DNA from: an uncultured Clostridia bacterium
GTDB lineage: Bacteria > Bacillota > Clostridia > Oscillospirales > Acutalibacteraceae
Assembly (NCBI GenBank): GCA_946406145.1
Contig: CAMJJL010000001.1
Location: forward strand, 85,992-149,991
DNA: 64,000 nt
Direction: 5' to 3'
In this document: positions 25,617-35,012 of the stretch, in pieces
How positions within the stretch are numbered: the stretch's first letter is position 1
Layout: each line of letters starts with the position of its first letter
Program-made: the position numbers and the translations under genes
Notes under the pieces: model-generated
Told to the model about the DNA's origin: nothing
The model's input: only the letters and a program-made list of their open reading frames with translations
Database searches by the model: none

Positions 25617-26882
25617 ATGATCAAACCCACAAAAAGAGTATCAAAGAAAACTGGTGAAGTATCATATCTGTTAAGGGTTAATCTTGGTTTTGTGAATGGT
25701 GAGCAGATCATAAAGTCAAAGACTTGGAAACCCGATAGAAAGATGACACCAAACAAAATGGATGAGGAGGCACTAAAACAATTAGTCTTATTTGAGCAAG
25801 AAGCTATAGCCGAGTATGAAGCTGAGTTACAGCGAGAAGCAGAGCAAAAGCGACTTGAAGCCGAAGAACAACTAAAACAGGATGATTTTGTTGTGTATGC
25901 TAAAGAGCATATTACTTTTGAAATGTTGGCTGATGAATGGTTAGCAGATCAGGAGGATAGTAAAGAAATGAAACACAGCAGCTTGCAACGAATGAAAAGT
26001 TGTAAGGAGCGTACCTATTCCGCTATCGGTAATATATTGGTAAGTAAACTGTGTTACAGGGATATAAAGTCTTTCATTACTTCTTTAGCAAAAGATGGCA
26101 TTAACAAATTTACTGGTAAAGGGTTATCACAGAAAACGCAAAAGCATTATCTAACATTTATTAGTGATGTATTAAACTATGCGAGAGATTGCGGTTATAT
26201 AGATAATAACCCTTGCGTAAATTACAAGTTTAAGAAAAAAGAGAAAAAAGAAGTAACTGCATATTCTCTTGATGAGGTAATGTTATTGTTATCCGTTATT
26301 AATGATAAAGCCCCTATTGAGTATAAGTTATTCTATAATCTTCTTGCGTTTTGTGGTTTACGGCGTGGAGAGTGTTTAGGTTTAGAGTTTGGTGATGTTG
26401 ATTATAAAAAGTCAGTTATATCAATCAATCGAACCTCTAACTATCATGTTGGTTATGGTATATATACCGACACACCGAAAACTCTATCCAGTTATCGGTC
26501 ATTAAAAGTCGATCCTTTTTTGATTGATATGATAAAGCAGTTAAAAGCCGAAAGAAAACAACAGGCTATTGATTGTGGCGATCAATGGGTATCAAATGAT
26601 AGGTTGTTTGTTAATTGGTGTGGCAAGCCGTTAAGCCCGAATATACCCCACAAATGGCTACAGCGATTTTGTGAAAAAGAGAATTTACCTTTTCATGGGT
26701 TACATAGTTTTCGGCATTTCACAGCAACACAGTTAATAGCAAGCGGTGTTGATATTAAAAGAGTATCAAACTTTTTAGGTCATAGTCAAACAAGCACCAC
26801 ATTAAATACCTATGTTCACGCAGTACAACAGGTAAATGAAGATGCTTGTAATACCCTTGCAGGACTGTTAAAAACAGAGTGA
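25617..26882 (+). CDS. int: tyrosine site-specific integrase
   Basis: The protein has 421 residues from the ATG at 25617, preceded by AAGAGG. An N-terminal AP2-type arm region is followed by a helical coiled segment, a SAM-like core-binding domain (HITFEMLADEWL...), then the catalytic domain. The catalytic Arg is in CGLRRGE (about 246), His-x-x-Arg in HSFRHF (about 360), the next His in LGHSQ and Tyr in NTYVH (about 398). It recombines the tRNA-Ser site with the circular element. It lies 38 bases from the right direct repeat. Confidence 0.95.
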   Translation: MIKPTKRVSKKTGEVSYLLRVNLGFVNGEQIIKSKTWKPDRKMTPNKMDEEALKQLVLFEQEAIAEYEAELQREAEQKRLEAEEQLKQDDFVVYAKEHITFEMLADEWLADQEDSKEMKHSSLQRMKSCKERTYSAIGNILVSKLCYRDIKSFITSLAKDGINKFTGKGLSQKTQKHYLTFISDVLNYARDCGYIDNNPCVNYKFKKKEKKEVTAYSLDEVMLLLSVINDKAPIEYKLFYNLLAFCGLRRGECLGLEFGDVDYKKSVISINRTSNYHVGYGIYTDTPKTLSSYRSLKVDPFLIDMIKQLKAERKQQAIDCGDQWVSNDRLFVNWCGKPLSPNIPHKWLQRFCEKENLPFHGLHSFRHFTATQLIASGVDIKRVSNFLGHSQTSTTLNTYVHAVQQVNEDACNTLAGLLKTE

Positions 26883-26919
26883 AAGCTCTAAATTATGAAC
26901 AAAATTATGAACAAAAGCA

Positions 26920-27019
26920 AAATGGAGCAGTATTGGAAGTAAAAGAAAAACCCCGATAATGGCTTATACAAGCCAAAATCAGGGAATTTCAGGTGTTGGC
27001 GTAGAGTGAGGGATTTGAA
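26920..27019. repeat. attR: right direct repeat of the element
   Basis: It matches 6471-6569 with a few changes, spans the tRNA terminator region and ends in the tRNA 3' end. The shared exact core is TGGCGTAGAGTGAGGGATTT plus GAA. Confidence 0.88.
26945..26988 (-). terminator. terminator of tRNA-Ser
   Basis: On the reverse strand CCCTGATTTTGGCTT pairs with AAGCCATTATCGGGG and is followed by TTTTTC. A copy is present in the left repeat. Confidence 0.8.
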
Positions 27020-27086
27020 CCCTCGGTACCTGAAAAGGTACACAGCATTTCCAGTGCTGCTCCTTCGGCCACTCGGACAACTCTAC
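26997..27086 (-). tRNA. tRNA-Ser (anticodon GGA), integration site
   Basis: The acceptor stem GTAGAGT/ACTCTAC, a long variable arm (GTACCTTTTCAGGTAC), the T arm GAGGGTTCGAATCCCTC and the anticodon loop CTGGAAA with GGA are all present. The CCA end is encoded. The element is inserted at its 3' end. Confidence 0.97.
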
Positions 27087-27380
27087 GTGTGGTCAAATGA
27101 TAATCGGCATACGCCTTTTTCAGTTGCTCAACTATTATATACAATTTCTCCTGAAAAATCAAGTCTTTTTTCAAAAATCTTTATCTTTCAGATTTCCGCA
27201 AGTAGCATAAAATATATACATCTTCTGTTTTATATCAGCGTAGGAGGAGGGGGTTACCTAAGTTCCCCTCCAAACAGTCCTTGACAGTCTGAATAAAGGG
27301 CAGCGAAAAAGGCGCTCACTGTATTTGAGGTGCGAACGTTATTTGAGAGAGTGTGTCCGGAGATCGACGATTGAAATCTA

Positions 27381-28625
27381 TTAAGCCGGTGTGTTCGAGA
27401 TCTTACACATTATTTTTCCGTAAACGAATTTTAAAACAATGATGACACAGTAAAGTGTTGTCAGCACAGATATACTGTCATAGATAAATCGATAATTGAA
27501 TCCGTATGTATAAGAAAACACACATAAGAAAAGGATAAAACCGATGAGGTCTGTCCAATTGCTTTTATTGATTCGTATTGGTTTTTCGTCTTTTTCAGCG
27601 AAGAATACCAGAACAACCGGAATGATATAAACGCAGGTGTACATCCATGACGAGGAGATATATACCGCCATCAGCGAACACAACGAAAGAATCTCTCCCC
27701 ATTTATCCTTGGTGATAAAGAACGTCACCAGGCAGAGCACAAGGAATAATTGTTGCATCATCACGGTGAATTCGTGGATCGTTTTTCCAAACAATCCTTT
27801 GGTGGCGGCTTCGATCATTCCGCTGAAACTGGAGCGGTGGACCTCACCGCCGAGGTTGATCAAGGTCTGCAGGAAGGTTTTGAATCCCTCCAATCCGCCG
27901 AAAAAGATAAACGGGACAAAGAACAGGATTACGCCGTAGATGAGCAGTCGCAAGGTTTCTTTCCAACGCCTTTCCTTGATATACAGCAAGCCCAGCAGAG
28001 CCGGATAGATCTTTAGCCCTGCCGCTACGGCAATGATGACCAGCGCCAGCTCCCGTTTTAATCTCGATCCGTCATTGCGCCATGCGATCGCGATTGCAAT
28101 CAGCGGTACTGCCAACAACACGGAGTTTCCTCTTTGAATGGCGGCACAGCATACCGGATAGGTGAAGATCAGGATACAGGGAAAAACAACCTGATTGATA
28201 AAGCCCTTCTTTTTTATAAACAGGCTAACGGCATATACGAGCAGAATGATGCAGACCGCGGTAAACAAAATATATACGGTCATATTGTAAAACGCGGCTT
28301 TATGGATTTTGGTATCCGTAGGATCATCCGCTTGATATCCGACACAACGCGCCAGAAAGGCGTACATCAGATATGCCAGAGGGGGGAAGCAGGCGTTTTC
28401 ATCCAAAGCATAGATATTGGTGCCGAAAGGAGTCGATGCGTATCCGATGTGCATGAAGTGGTCATCAAAAGCGTTCATCGGATTCAACAGGATACCTCTC
28501 AATAACGAACCGTGAAATATCAGGTTAACTGTATGGAATACAATGAACATGATGATTCCATACGCGATAAACAGCCTGTAATAGCTGATGTTACGCAGCC
28601 TGATCCAGTGAAATCTATTTTTCAT
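27381..28625 (-). CDS. GT87-like membrane glycosyltransferase (DUF2029 family)
   Basis: The protein has 414 residues with about ten membrane helices. The segment FPPLAYLMYAF, an Asp in an early loop and the block GLKIYPALLGLLYIKERRWKETLR fit polyprenol-phosphate-mannose-dependent transferases of family GT87. It would add a sugar to a surface glycan on the outer face. It is transcribed toward the tRNA gene and away from the secretion cluster. A role in glycosylating the cluster's proteins is possible but not shown. Confidence 0.75.
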   Translation of the reverse strand: MKNRFHWIRLRNISYYRLFIAYGIIMFIVFHTVNLIFHGSLLRGILLNPMNAFDDHFMHIGYASTPFGTNIYALDENACFPPLAYLMYAFLARCVGYQADDPTDTKIHKAAFYNMTVYILFTAVCIILLVYAVSLFIKKKGFINQVVFPCILIFTYPVCCAAIQRGNSVLLAVPLIAIAIAWRNDGSRLKRELALVIIAVAAGLKIYPALLGLLYIKERRWKETLRLLIYGVILFFVPFIFFGGLEGFKTFLQTLINLGGEVHRSSFSGMIEAATKGLFGKTIHEFTVMMQQLFLVLCLVTFFITKDKWGEILSLCSLMAVYISSSWMYTCVYIIPVVLVFFAEKDEKPIRINKSNWTDLIGFILFLCVFSYTYGFNYRFIYDSISVLTTLYCVIIVLKFVYGKIMCKISNTPA

Positions 28626-28974
28626 ATGCGGTTTTACCCTCCGGTTGTCAGTCTGTTGTCATTATATCATATAAAATAGTACCGGTCAATCGACGGTATT
28701 TCAGTCAGGACGGGATGATTTCACATCGTGAACCTTTCACTCAACAAACAGGAAAAAGACTGCAAACATGTAATGATTCGGTCAAGGTTTATTCACAATA
28801 TGGTAATAACGACTATCCTAACGTACAAAAATAAAGGAACGAATTTGTTATGTATGCACAAAGGTATGGCATTTTGCATAAACACACAGGAATAATTAGG
28901 TGCACAATTAACAAATTTACAATAAACAGCATATCAAAAGCACTGATTGTGATGGTTGAAGAATAAAATAGTTA

Positions 28975-29003
28975 TTGATTTTTACCATTTTTTATTCTAT
29001 AAT
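28975..29003 (+). promoter_or_regulatory. promoter of the SipW-type secretion cluster
   Basis: TTGATT, 17 bases, TATAAT, then a leader of about 110 bases up to the first gene. The preceding 28626-28974 holds no gene I can support, only a doubtful 38-codon frame at 28850. Confidence 0.75.
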
Positions 29004-29117
29004 TAGTGTGAATTTATTATAGATTATAGTGAAAAACAGGAGAATTGTGCATTTTGACATATTTCTCGATTAGATGATGAGAGATTTATCATTTGATGAA
29101 ACAGCTAGGTGAGTAGT

Positions 29118-29933
29118 ATGGAAGAAAAAACAGTATTGGAACTTCAACAGGAATTAGTAAAACTGAAGAAGGCTCAGGCACGAATCAAGCGTAAATTTAC
29201 TTTCCTGCTCAGCGTCATCGCCATGTTGGTTTTGATTACAGCGACGCTGGCGTGGTTTACGCTTTCTAATTTTGCGTCTGTCAACGATATTACATTGAAG
29301 ATTTCTACTGCTCCCGAGTTGTATCTTGATATCGAGAACCGCGGCACGGACGTCACTCAGTGGAAAAAGACGCTGACGAATGACATGATCAATACATATC
29401 TTACCTCCGTTAACGCGAAAAAGCTGGAGGATCAACTGCTCGACCCGGTCACCTCATCGAACGGTATCAGCATGGCGAACCGTTCCGGAGCGACCCGTCA
29501 GGCAAATGAGGATTCGTTCCTCGAGTTTAAGGTCTGGTTTATCTCTACCGCGGACATGTGGGTTCACCTCTCCGGACAGAATGTGCAGGTCGACGGTCAT
29601 GACGCCACCACCGCTGTTTCTACTACGGAAACGGGCGCAAAGGCTGACGTTGTCCGAGCGATACGTCTTTCGTATGAGGACAGCGGTTCCGCCGCGATCT
29701 GGGAGCCGAACAAGGGCGGCGCCGTAGCCGGTCAGAGCACCTTTGATGTATCCTCGACCTTCTCTAATGATACTCGCATCTTCCACCTCGACAAGCTCAC
29801 GCCTAAGCAGCTCACCTTCCGTATCTGGCTCGAGGGTGAGGATCCCGAGTGTGATAACGATGTACAGGATGCGCAGATGACCGTACAGATGCTCTTCGGC
29901 GGTACGGATGAAAACAACGCATCGTTCGATTAA
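29118..29933 (+). CDS. SipW-type secreted protein, TasA-like
   Basis: The protein has 271 residues from the ATG at 29118 (AGGTGAG upstream; an in-frame GTG at 29109 is the alternative). A charged coiled-coil-like start is followed by a hydrophobic helix (about 28-44) ending in TLAWFTLSN, the signature of SipW-dependent signal peptides. The mature part is beta-rich with the motif FRIWLEGEDPEC near residue 240, shared by several neighbours. It would be cut by the local ER-type signal peptidase and form part of an extracellular fibre. It opens the cluster. Confidence 0.8.
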   Translation: MEEKTVLELQQELVKLKKAQARIKRKFTFLLSVIAMLVLITATLAWFTLSNFASVNDITLKISTAPELYLDIENRGTDVTQWKKTLTNDMINTYLTSVNAKKLEDQLLDPVTSSNGISMANRSGATRQANEDSFLEFKVWFISTADMWVHLSGQNVQVDGHDATTAVSTTETGAKADVVRAIRLSYEDSGSAAIWEPNKGGAVAGQSTFDVSSTFSNDTRIFHLDKLTPKQLTFRIWLEGEDPECDNDVQDAQMTVQMLFGGTDENNASFD

Positions 29934-30047
29934 TCCTATGGACGATCGTTGCGTGATTGATCGGTTTAAACGCGCACAGCGCGATTAAATACTTTGTATT
30001 TTTGTCCTAGGTGTTTGGGACATCAAAAAATTTAAGGAGGAATTCTC

Positions 30048-30839
30048 ATGACAAACACAAAGTTCAGAAAGAGAGCGTTACTCTCTTCCGTCGCAATGCT
30101 CCTCGTAGCTCTCGTAGCTCTTGGTTCCGCGACATTCGCATGGTTCACAGAAGATCCTAAAGCTGATGCGCAGGGCATTCCCGCTTACGCGCAGACCTCT
30201 AAAGGTCTTCTGATTTCCACTGATACCGATACAACACCTTCTCACCACGCTCAGTTGGCTAAGAGTGTAACCGGCATTTATCTTGCTCCCGCTACCACTA
30301 ACAACGGTACAGTTTACAAGACGATCGACGCGGCTGCTGCAAGCGCTCATACCCTTGATCCCGCGAAGACTTGGCAGCCCGCTACTATGAGAGATCATGT
30401 TGCCGGCACAGGCGTTTATCAGGAGACCATGACTCTCCAGATGACTGCTCCTCCCACCGGTACTGCTACTCAGGTGGTTAACCTGACCGGCGTTAGCATT
30501 ACTTTAGACAATGCTTCTCACAAGATGGCAAGCGCTCTGGTCGTTACTCTGGCTTACGGCAGCACCGTGAAGCACTTCAGCGTATCCGGCGACGACGTTG
30601 CTACATGGACTAATCTGACCGGTAATGGTTCCACTACCACAACCTCTACTCTGACTGTAGACGCGGCTGCAACCGGGTTAACTATTCCTGTCGGCACTTT
30701 CTCTTCCAGCACACAAACTATTCCTGTAGAGGTTTATGTATGGCTCAACGGTGAAGACAGCAATGTTTATACTGATAATTCTGATCCTTCGCAGTTGCTC
30801 CAGAGTGTTAAGTTTGACTTTGAACTCGCTTCTGCTTAA
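30048..30839 (+). CDS. SipW-type secreted protein, probable major fibre subunit
   Basis: The protein has 263 residues. The signal is textbook: FRKRALLSSVAMLLVALVAL followed by GSATFAWFTEDP (about 26-36). The mature protein is Thr/Ala/Ser-rich and beta-rich, ending with VYVWLNGEDSN and FDFELASA. TTAAGGAGG precedes the ATG, the strongest ribosome site in the cluster. A GC-rich hairpin follows the gene, which would favour higher levels of this product. Both traits fit an abundant TasA-like subunit. This is inferred from context. Confidence 0.8.
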   Translation: MTNTKFRKRALLSSVAMLLVALVALGSATFAWFTEDPKADAQGIPAYAQTSKGLLISTDTDTTPSHHAQLAKSVTGIYLAPATTNNGTVYKTIDAAAASAHTLDPAKTWQPATMRDHVAGTGVYQETMTLQMTAPPTGTATQVVNLTGVSITLDNASHKMASALVVTLAYGSTVKHFSVSGDDVATWTNLTGNGSTTTTSTLTVDAAATGLTIPVGTFSSSTQTIPVEVYVWLNGEDSNVYTDNSDPSQLLQSVKFDFELASA

Positions 30840-30925
30840 TCAGTACGACATACTTTAAGATCGTTTCAGGTATTTAACGGTAGTCTAATTACCTAAGAGA
30901 TTTCTCTTTTAAATTATCATAGAAC

Positions 30926-30960
30926 GCGGCGCCGGTGTCCAAAACACCCGCCGGCGCCGC
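30926..30960 (+). terminator. GC-rich hairpin after the likely major subunit gene
   Basis: GCGGCGCCGG pairs exactly with CCGGCGCCGC. There is no T run, so it is either a partial terminator or an RNA-stabilising hairpin. The stretch 30840-31335 otherwise contains a family B repeat (31018), a hairpin repeat at about 31137-31178 and no gene. Confidence 0.5.
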
Positions 30961-31017
30961 TCAAAGATAATTTAACAGCCTCCTCCGGTCTGACAAGGAG
31001 GCGGGGCATAATAAGAG

Positions 31018-31056
31018 AGTCGTTGCGAGGGTGAAACCCGTGGCAATGTCAATCTT
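31018..31056. repeat. intergenic repeat, family B (short copy)
   Basis: CGTTGCGAGG GTGAAACCCG TGGCAATGTC is the first part. Related copies begin at 49732, 57858, 59075 and 60313. A hairpin of the form TAGGGGCGG...CGCCCCTA follows at about 31137-31178. Confidence 0.6.
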
Positions 31057-31335
31057 ATTTCCCTCAGTAGTCAGTCCATCTGCCTCTCGCTTCACAAAGC
31101 AGAGGTCAAAACGTTTTGAACTATGCGAAAATGGAGTGTAGGGGCGGAACGGCAGTTTCCGCCCGGCACGCCCCTATTATTCCGTTCCGTATATTGATCG
31201 TCAACGCAAAGTCCTTTCGGGATGTGGCGATCTTACCTTATTATCATTTAGTCTCATCAATAGCTTTAATCTGTGTATATGAACCATATGCAGAGATTAG
31301 AGCTATCAACCACAGAAAAACGGAGTTTCAGAAAA

Positions 31336-32217
31336 ATGGAAAAAGAAAAGACGCAGAAAAAAGGCACAAAAGTGCTTAAATCAATATGCAATATCATTAT
31401 CAACGTCTTGATCGTCATGGTGCTGATCGTTTCCCTTTTGATCGCAGTCATGTCATTGACGTCAAAGGCGAACAACGGTGTGTCGGTTGTATTCGGTCAT
31501 ACTGTCGAAAACATCATCACCGACTCCATGAAGGGCGGATCAAAGGATTTTGAAGGCGGTGACTTTGAAAAGGGCGATGTAATCCTCGGCAAATTTACGG
31601 ATTACGATTTTGACGCTGAGTATAAAGTCGGCGATATTGTCACATACAGAGGCGATCTTGACGGCAACAGAGATACGATAGAGAATATTTGCCACAGAAT
31701 CATCGAGGTATCCGACTATAAAGGCAGCAAGTGCTATCGTACAAAAGGTGATAATAACGATATCGCCGATCAGGACGAGGGCGAATATGACAGTTATATC
31801 CGTTCTGCCGATATCGGTTCGGTCTTTTACAGTGATGGATATCACGGAAAGATCATTAAAGGACTGGGAAATGTCCTGACCTTCCTGCAGACCAAATTCG
31901 GTTTCTTCATTTGTGTACTGCTCCCGATGATCATCTTCTTTATGTATGCTTTGGTTCGCGTAGTCTTCAACGCGGCTTATTACCGCAAGGCAAAGGATGA
32001 AGAAAACGGAGGCAACGCGGAGGACGCAACTGTAAACGTCGTTTCTGAGAACAACAACGAAGGCGCTGCAGCTTCCGTGGCCGGTCTATCCAATGAAGAA
32101 ATGGAACAGTTCCGTCAGTTCCAGGAATTCCAGAAGATGCAAAAAGCACAGCAGGAAACGGGAAGCCAACCTGTTGAAGAAACAAAGACGGAGACGGATA
32201 ACAACCCCGAAGAATGA
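31336..32217 (+). CDS. sipW: ER-type signal peptidase I (SipW-like) with long acidic tail
   Basis: The protein has 293 residues from the ATG at 31336 (GGAG upstream; in-frame ATGs at 31273 and 31282 lack a ribosome site). One N-terminal helix is followed by the catalytic serine in IITDSMKGG (about Ser64) and the general-base histidine in ENICHRIIEV (about His120). This is the Ser-His pair of archaeal, ER and SipW enzymes instead of Ser-Lys. A TKGDNND..D motif, a second helix (about 182-208) and an acidic Gln-rich tail follow. It presumably matures the SipW-type proteins encoded around it. Confidence 0.85.
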   Translation: MEKEKTQKKGTKVLKSICNIIINVLIVMVLIVSLLIAVMSLTSKANNGVSVVFGHTVENIITDSMKGGSKDFEGGDFEKGDVILGKFTDYDFDAEYKVGDIVTYRGDLDGNRDTIENICHRIIEVSDYKGSKCYRTKGDNNDIADQDEGEYDSYIRSADIGSVFYSDGYHGKIIKGLGNVLTFLQTKFGFFICVLLPMIIFFMYALVRVVFNAAYYRKAKDEENGGNAEDATVNVVSENNNEGAAASVAGLSNEEMEQFRQFQEFQKMQKAQQETGSQPVEETKTETDNNPEE

Positions 32218-32220
32218 TGA

Positions 32221-32246
32221 GTAGGGGAGGGGCTCGCTCCTCCCGT
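32221..32246. repeat. short intergenic hairpin repeat, family C
   Basis: TAGGGGAGGGGCTCGCTCCTCCC, with a near-identical copy at 57143-57172. Confidence 0.6.
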
Positions 32247-32302
32247 AACATGGATGTTGAATCCTTTGATTATGATAACCCACAGTAAAGGAGCTGTTGT
32301 AA

Positions 32303-33247
32303 TTGAGCAAGAAACCGAAAAACGTCGATGAGCCTTTCTCTCCCGAACAGCTCGAACAGTTAGAATACAAAGGAGATAAAGAAGTACAACTCCAGCGCCA
32401 GAAAGAGGGTCTGTTCCAACGCTACGGCGCAAAGCGTGACGCGCAGGATATCGCAAGTCAAGTCAGATGGAAACGCCGTGCCGGTATTACCCTCCTTGTT
32501 TTGGTGCTTGTTTTGTTCCTGATCTGGATCATGACCTGGTTGCTCACCACGATCGGTGATTTGGTCATCACGGTCGATTCCGGCGCCGCTAAGAAAGGTA
32601 TCTCGATCTCGGAGCATGAGAACGGCGACGGCTCGACCTTCAAGCTCAGTGCCAACATGGTCAACGAGGTCACCAATATTACATACGATTGGCTGCCTGC
32701 TACGCTCGATCTGGAAGCGGAGGGCTCCCATAACGGCAGGAACTATCTTGCCTATACCTTCTATCTCACTAACAACGGTAAGGAAACACTCAATTACCAG
32801 AGCATGCTCCAGAGCGTCAAGGCGGCTAAGGACGCCGATGAAGCCTGCCGCGTGATGATCTATAAGAACGGTGAGCCCGAGGTGTTCGCGAAGGAAAACA
32901 GAGGCTTGACCTCTTCGGATGGTTCTCCCGAACCTTTTGAGAAGATCTTCAAGAAGGAGATTCCTGCGAATTATACTCCGCCGACAGCGGAGGAGATCGA
33001 GGCGGCTGCAAAGGAGCCGCAAAACAAAGAGCTCGTCAACCATACCGACGAGGAGATCGTTATCCAGCCCTTTGTCGATTCCAAGACCGTATTCAACTCC
33101 GAGGTCGAGGGTCTGGAGCCCGGTCAATCCGATAAGTACACGATCGTCATGTGGATCGAGGGCGAGGATCCCGAGTGTCTCGACGTCATCCGTGACGGTT
33201 ACGTCAAGCTGATGTGGTTCTTCAACATCGCTGACGAAGAACTGTAA
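32303..33247 (+). CDS. membrane-anchored protein with the cluster's WIEGEDPEC domain
   Basis: The protein has 314 residues. The start is TTG at 32303, supported by AAAGGAG 9-10 bases upstream; no ATG fits better. The N-terminal 55 residues are charged and cytoplasmic, a helix runs at about 61-85, and the rest is outside. It lacks the AWF signal motif of its neighbours, so it likely stays in the membrane. It has the same C-terminal strand motif (VMWIEGEDPECLD). It may be a base or anchor for the fibre. Confidence 0.75.
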   Translation: MSKKPKNVDEPFSPEQLEQLEYKGDKEVQLQRQKEGLFQRYGAKRDAQDIASQVRWKRRAGITLLVLVLVLFLIWIMTWLLTTIGDLVITVDSGAAKKGISISEHENGDGSTFKLSANMVNEVTNITYDWLPATLDLEAEGSHNGRNYLAYTFYLTNNGKETLNYQSMLQSVKAAKDADEACRVMIYKNGEPEVFAKENRGLTSSDGSPEPFEKIFKKEIPANYTPPTAEEIEAAAKEPQNKELVNHTDEEIVIQPFVDSKTVFNSEVEGLEPGQSDKYTIVMWIEGEDPECLDVIRDGYVKLMWFFNIADEEL

Positions 33248-33344
33248 ATTCATCCTTCCCCTCAAGGGGTAGGCTTGGTGTATATGCTCAAAACTATATA
33301 CATAATCCAAATGAAAATAAATACAGCAGCAAGGAGTAGAACAT

Positions 33345-34877
33345 ATGGATACTATCTTTAAATTCTTATTTGAGTTTCTAAAGCAGTTCTTCGGCTCTAT
33401 TTTCAAGGGTATCGTCGAAATGCTTCAGGCTTTCAACTTCAAGGCCTACTATGATATTATTCAGAATTTCACGGGACAGGGCGAGCTCGGTAAAGGCGTC
33501 GCTTGGGTCATCGCGATCGTCGCTATGCTCCTTCTTGCCGCTGTTCTGGGTCTGATCATCTTCTTCATCGTGAAGGGCATCATGAAATTCACGAAGTTCA
33601 AGAAGAAGGCGAAGGACACCAACGATCTTGTCAACGAGGTCAACGCGCTGAACAAAGAGGTCATGCGCCTCAATCTCGAGAAGGATAAGATCCTCTCCAT
33701 GAAGGTTTCTCAGATCGGTCTGAACCCGAATGAGATCTCCGAGCTGACCGGCGAAGAGCTGGAAGCGCTCAACAAGGAAGAAGAGGAAGAGGTTTCCACC
33801 GGCCGTTTCAACAAGCTGGTCACCATCGACGAGGAGTGGGAGGATTATCAGCCCGAGCCGTACGACTGGGATGTTACCCTGCCCGAGTTTGTTACCAACT
33901 TCCGCAACTTTGCTTGCTCCAGAATGCATTATTGGTATGAGATCAAGCTGCTCCGCTGCTTTGTAGCAGGCTTTGCATCCGGTCGTTTGACGATCCTGCA
34001 AGGTATCTCTGGTACCGGTAAAACTTCACTGCCTTACGCATTCGGTAAATATGTATGCAACCCGGCTGTTATCGCTTCTGTCCAGCCTTCCTGGCGTGAC
34101 CGTACCGAGCTGTTCGGCTACTACAACGAATTTACCAAGAGATATAACGAGACGGAGCTGCTCCGTGCACTGTACGAAGCTTCCTATAATGAAAATGTTT
34201 ACGTCGTCATCCTCGATGAGATGAACATCGCCCGTGTCGAGTATTACTTCGCCGAGATGCTGTCCATCCTCGAAATGCCGGCACATGATGAGTGGATCGT
34301 CGAGATCGTTGCGGCTCCCTGGCCGGACGACCCGAAGCATCTGGATCACGGTAAGCTGACAATTCCCGATAACATCTGGTACGTCGGTACCGCGAACAAC
34401 GATGACTCCACCTTTGCTATCACCGATAAGGTTTATGACCGTGCGATGCCCATCGACATCAACACCAAGGGTAAGCCCTTCGACGCTCCCGATACACCGC
34501 CGTGTCATATCAACTATAAACACTTCACCAAGCTGCTGGAGGATGCTGTTAAGGCGAATCCCATCAGCGAGGAGAACTTGAAGAAGATCGAGATCCTCGA
34601 CGATTACGTCATCGAGCACTTCCGCGTTGCTTTCGGTAACCGTGTTATGAAGCAGATCAATTCCTTCGTACCCGCGTTCGTCGGCTGCGGCGGCACAGAG
34701 GTCGACGGTATCGACTATGCGCTGTGCAAGAAGGTATTCCGTAAGTTTGAGGCGCTGAACATTTCTTACATCCGCGACGAGATCGACGGTCTTGTCCAGC
34801 AGCTCGATCAGCTCTTCGGACGTGAGAACATGAACGAGTGTAAAGAGTATGTCCGCATGCTTCAGAAGATGACCTGA
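33345..34877 (+). CDS. membrane-anchored McrB-like AAA+ ATPase
   Basis: The protein has 510 residues. Residues about 52-77 form a membrane helix, followed by a coiled coil (about 90-120) and an acidic linker. The AAA+ domain has Walker A GISGTGKT (220-227), QPSWRDRTELFGYYNEF, Walker B VVILDEMN (287-294), ARVEYYFAEML, and a sensor-1-like IWYVGTANNDD. These blocks are those of the McrB family, normally a restriction NTPase. No nuclease partner is near and the protein is membrane-bound, so a role in surface assembly or its control is more likely here. Confidence 0.85.
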   Translation: MDTIFKFLFEFLKQFFGSIFKGIVEMLQAFNFKAYYDIIQNFTGQGELGKGVAWVIAIVAMLLLAAVLGLIIFFIVKGIMKFTKFKKKAKDTNDLVNEVNALNKEVMRLNLEKDKILSMKVSQIGLNPNEISELTGEELEALNKEEEEEVSTGRFNKLVTIDEEWEDYQPEPYDWDVTLPEFVTNFRNFACSRMHYWYEIKLLRCFVAGFASGRLTILQGISGTGKTSLPYAFGKYVCNPAVIASVQPSWRDRTELFGYYNEFTKRYNETELLRALYEASYNENVYVVILDEMNIARVEYYFAEMLSILEMPAHDEWIVEIVAAPWPDDPKHLDHGKLTIPDNIWYVGTANNDDSTFAITDKVYDRAMPIDINTKGKPFDAPDTPPCHINYKHFTKLLEDAVKANPISEENLKKIEILDDYVIEHFRVAFGNRVMKQINSFVPAFVGCGGTEVDGIDYALCKKVFRKFEALNISYIRDEIDGLVQQLDQLFGRENMNECKEYVRMLQKMT

Positions 34878-34886
34878 TAATACAAT

Positions 34887-34940
34887 AAGGCTCCCTTTGG
34901 TAAAGGGAGCTGTCACCGAATGGTGACTGAGGGATTGTAC
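34887..34940. repeat. intergenic palindromic repeat, family A
   Basis: AAGGCTCCCTTTGG, TAAAGGGAGC, then CACCGAATGGTG and GACTGAGGGATTGT. It lies between the AAA+ gene and the coiled-coil gene, within the presumed operon. Confidence 0.75.
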
Positions 34941-35012
34941 AAATGAACGAGTGTGACATAGTCACACAAGATACAATATCTAATCCGACCCTGACATAAA
35001 GGAGTGAGCCCC

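Larger units (their letters stand above)
6570..27019. mobile_element. tRNA-Ser integrative element, about 20.5 kb
   Basis: It is bounded by the two direct repeats, with the integrase gene next to the right repeat and the tRNA gene intact at that end. The content is markedly AT-richer than the flanks. Recognisable parts are integrase, Xis-like protein, DnaG-like primase, helicase-like ATPase, HU-like protein, serine recombinase, ArdC, an HTH repressor with repeated operators, a lone phage tail protein and secreted proteins. No relaxase, coupling protein, terminase or capsid gene was seen. It is either a mobilisable island or a phage satellite that relies on a partner for transfer. Confidence 0.88.

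Noticed and set aside
6570..27019. Complete prophage
   Set aside because: Only one tail-like gene is present; no terminase, portal, capsid or lysis gene was seen.
28850..28966. 38-codon frame with AAGGAAC upstream
   Set aside because: Weak ribosome site, no recognisable sequence, and it sits in the leader-promoter gap of the secretion cluster; chance is as likely.
33345..34877. Classical McrBC restriction system
   Set aside because: No McrC-type nuclease is present and the ATPase has a membrane helix; a defence role is possible but not supported by the neighbours.
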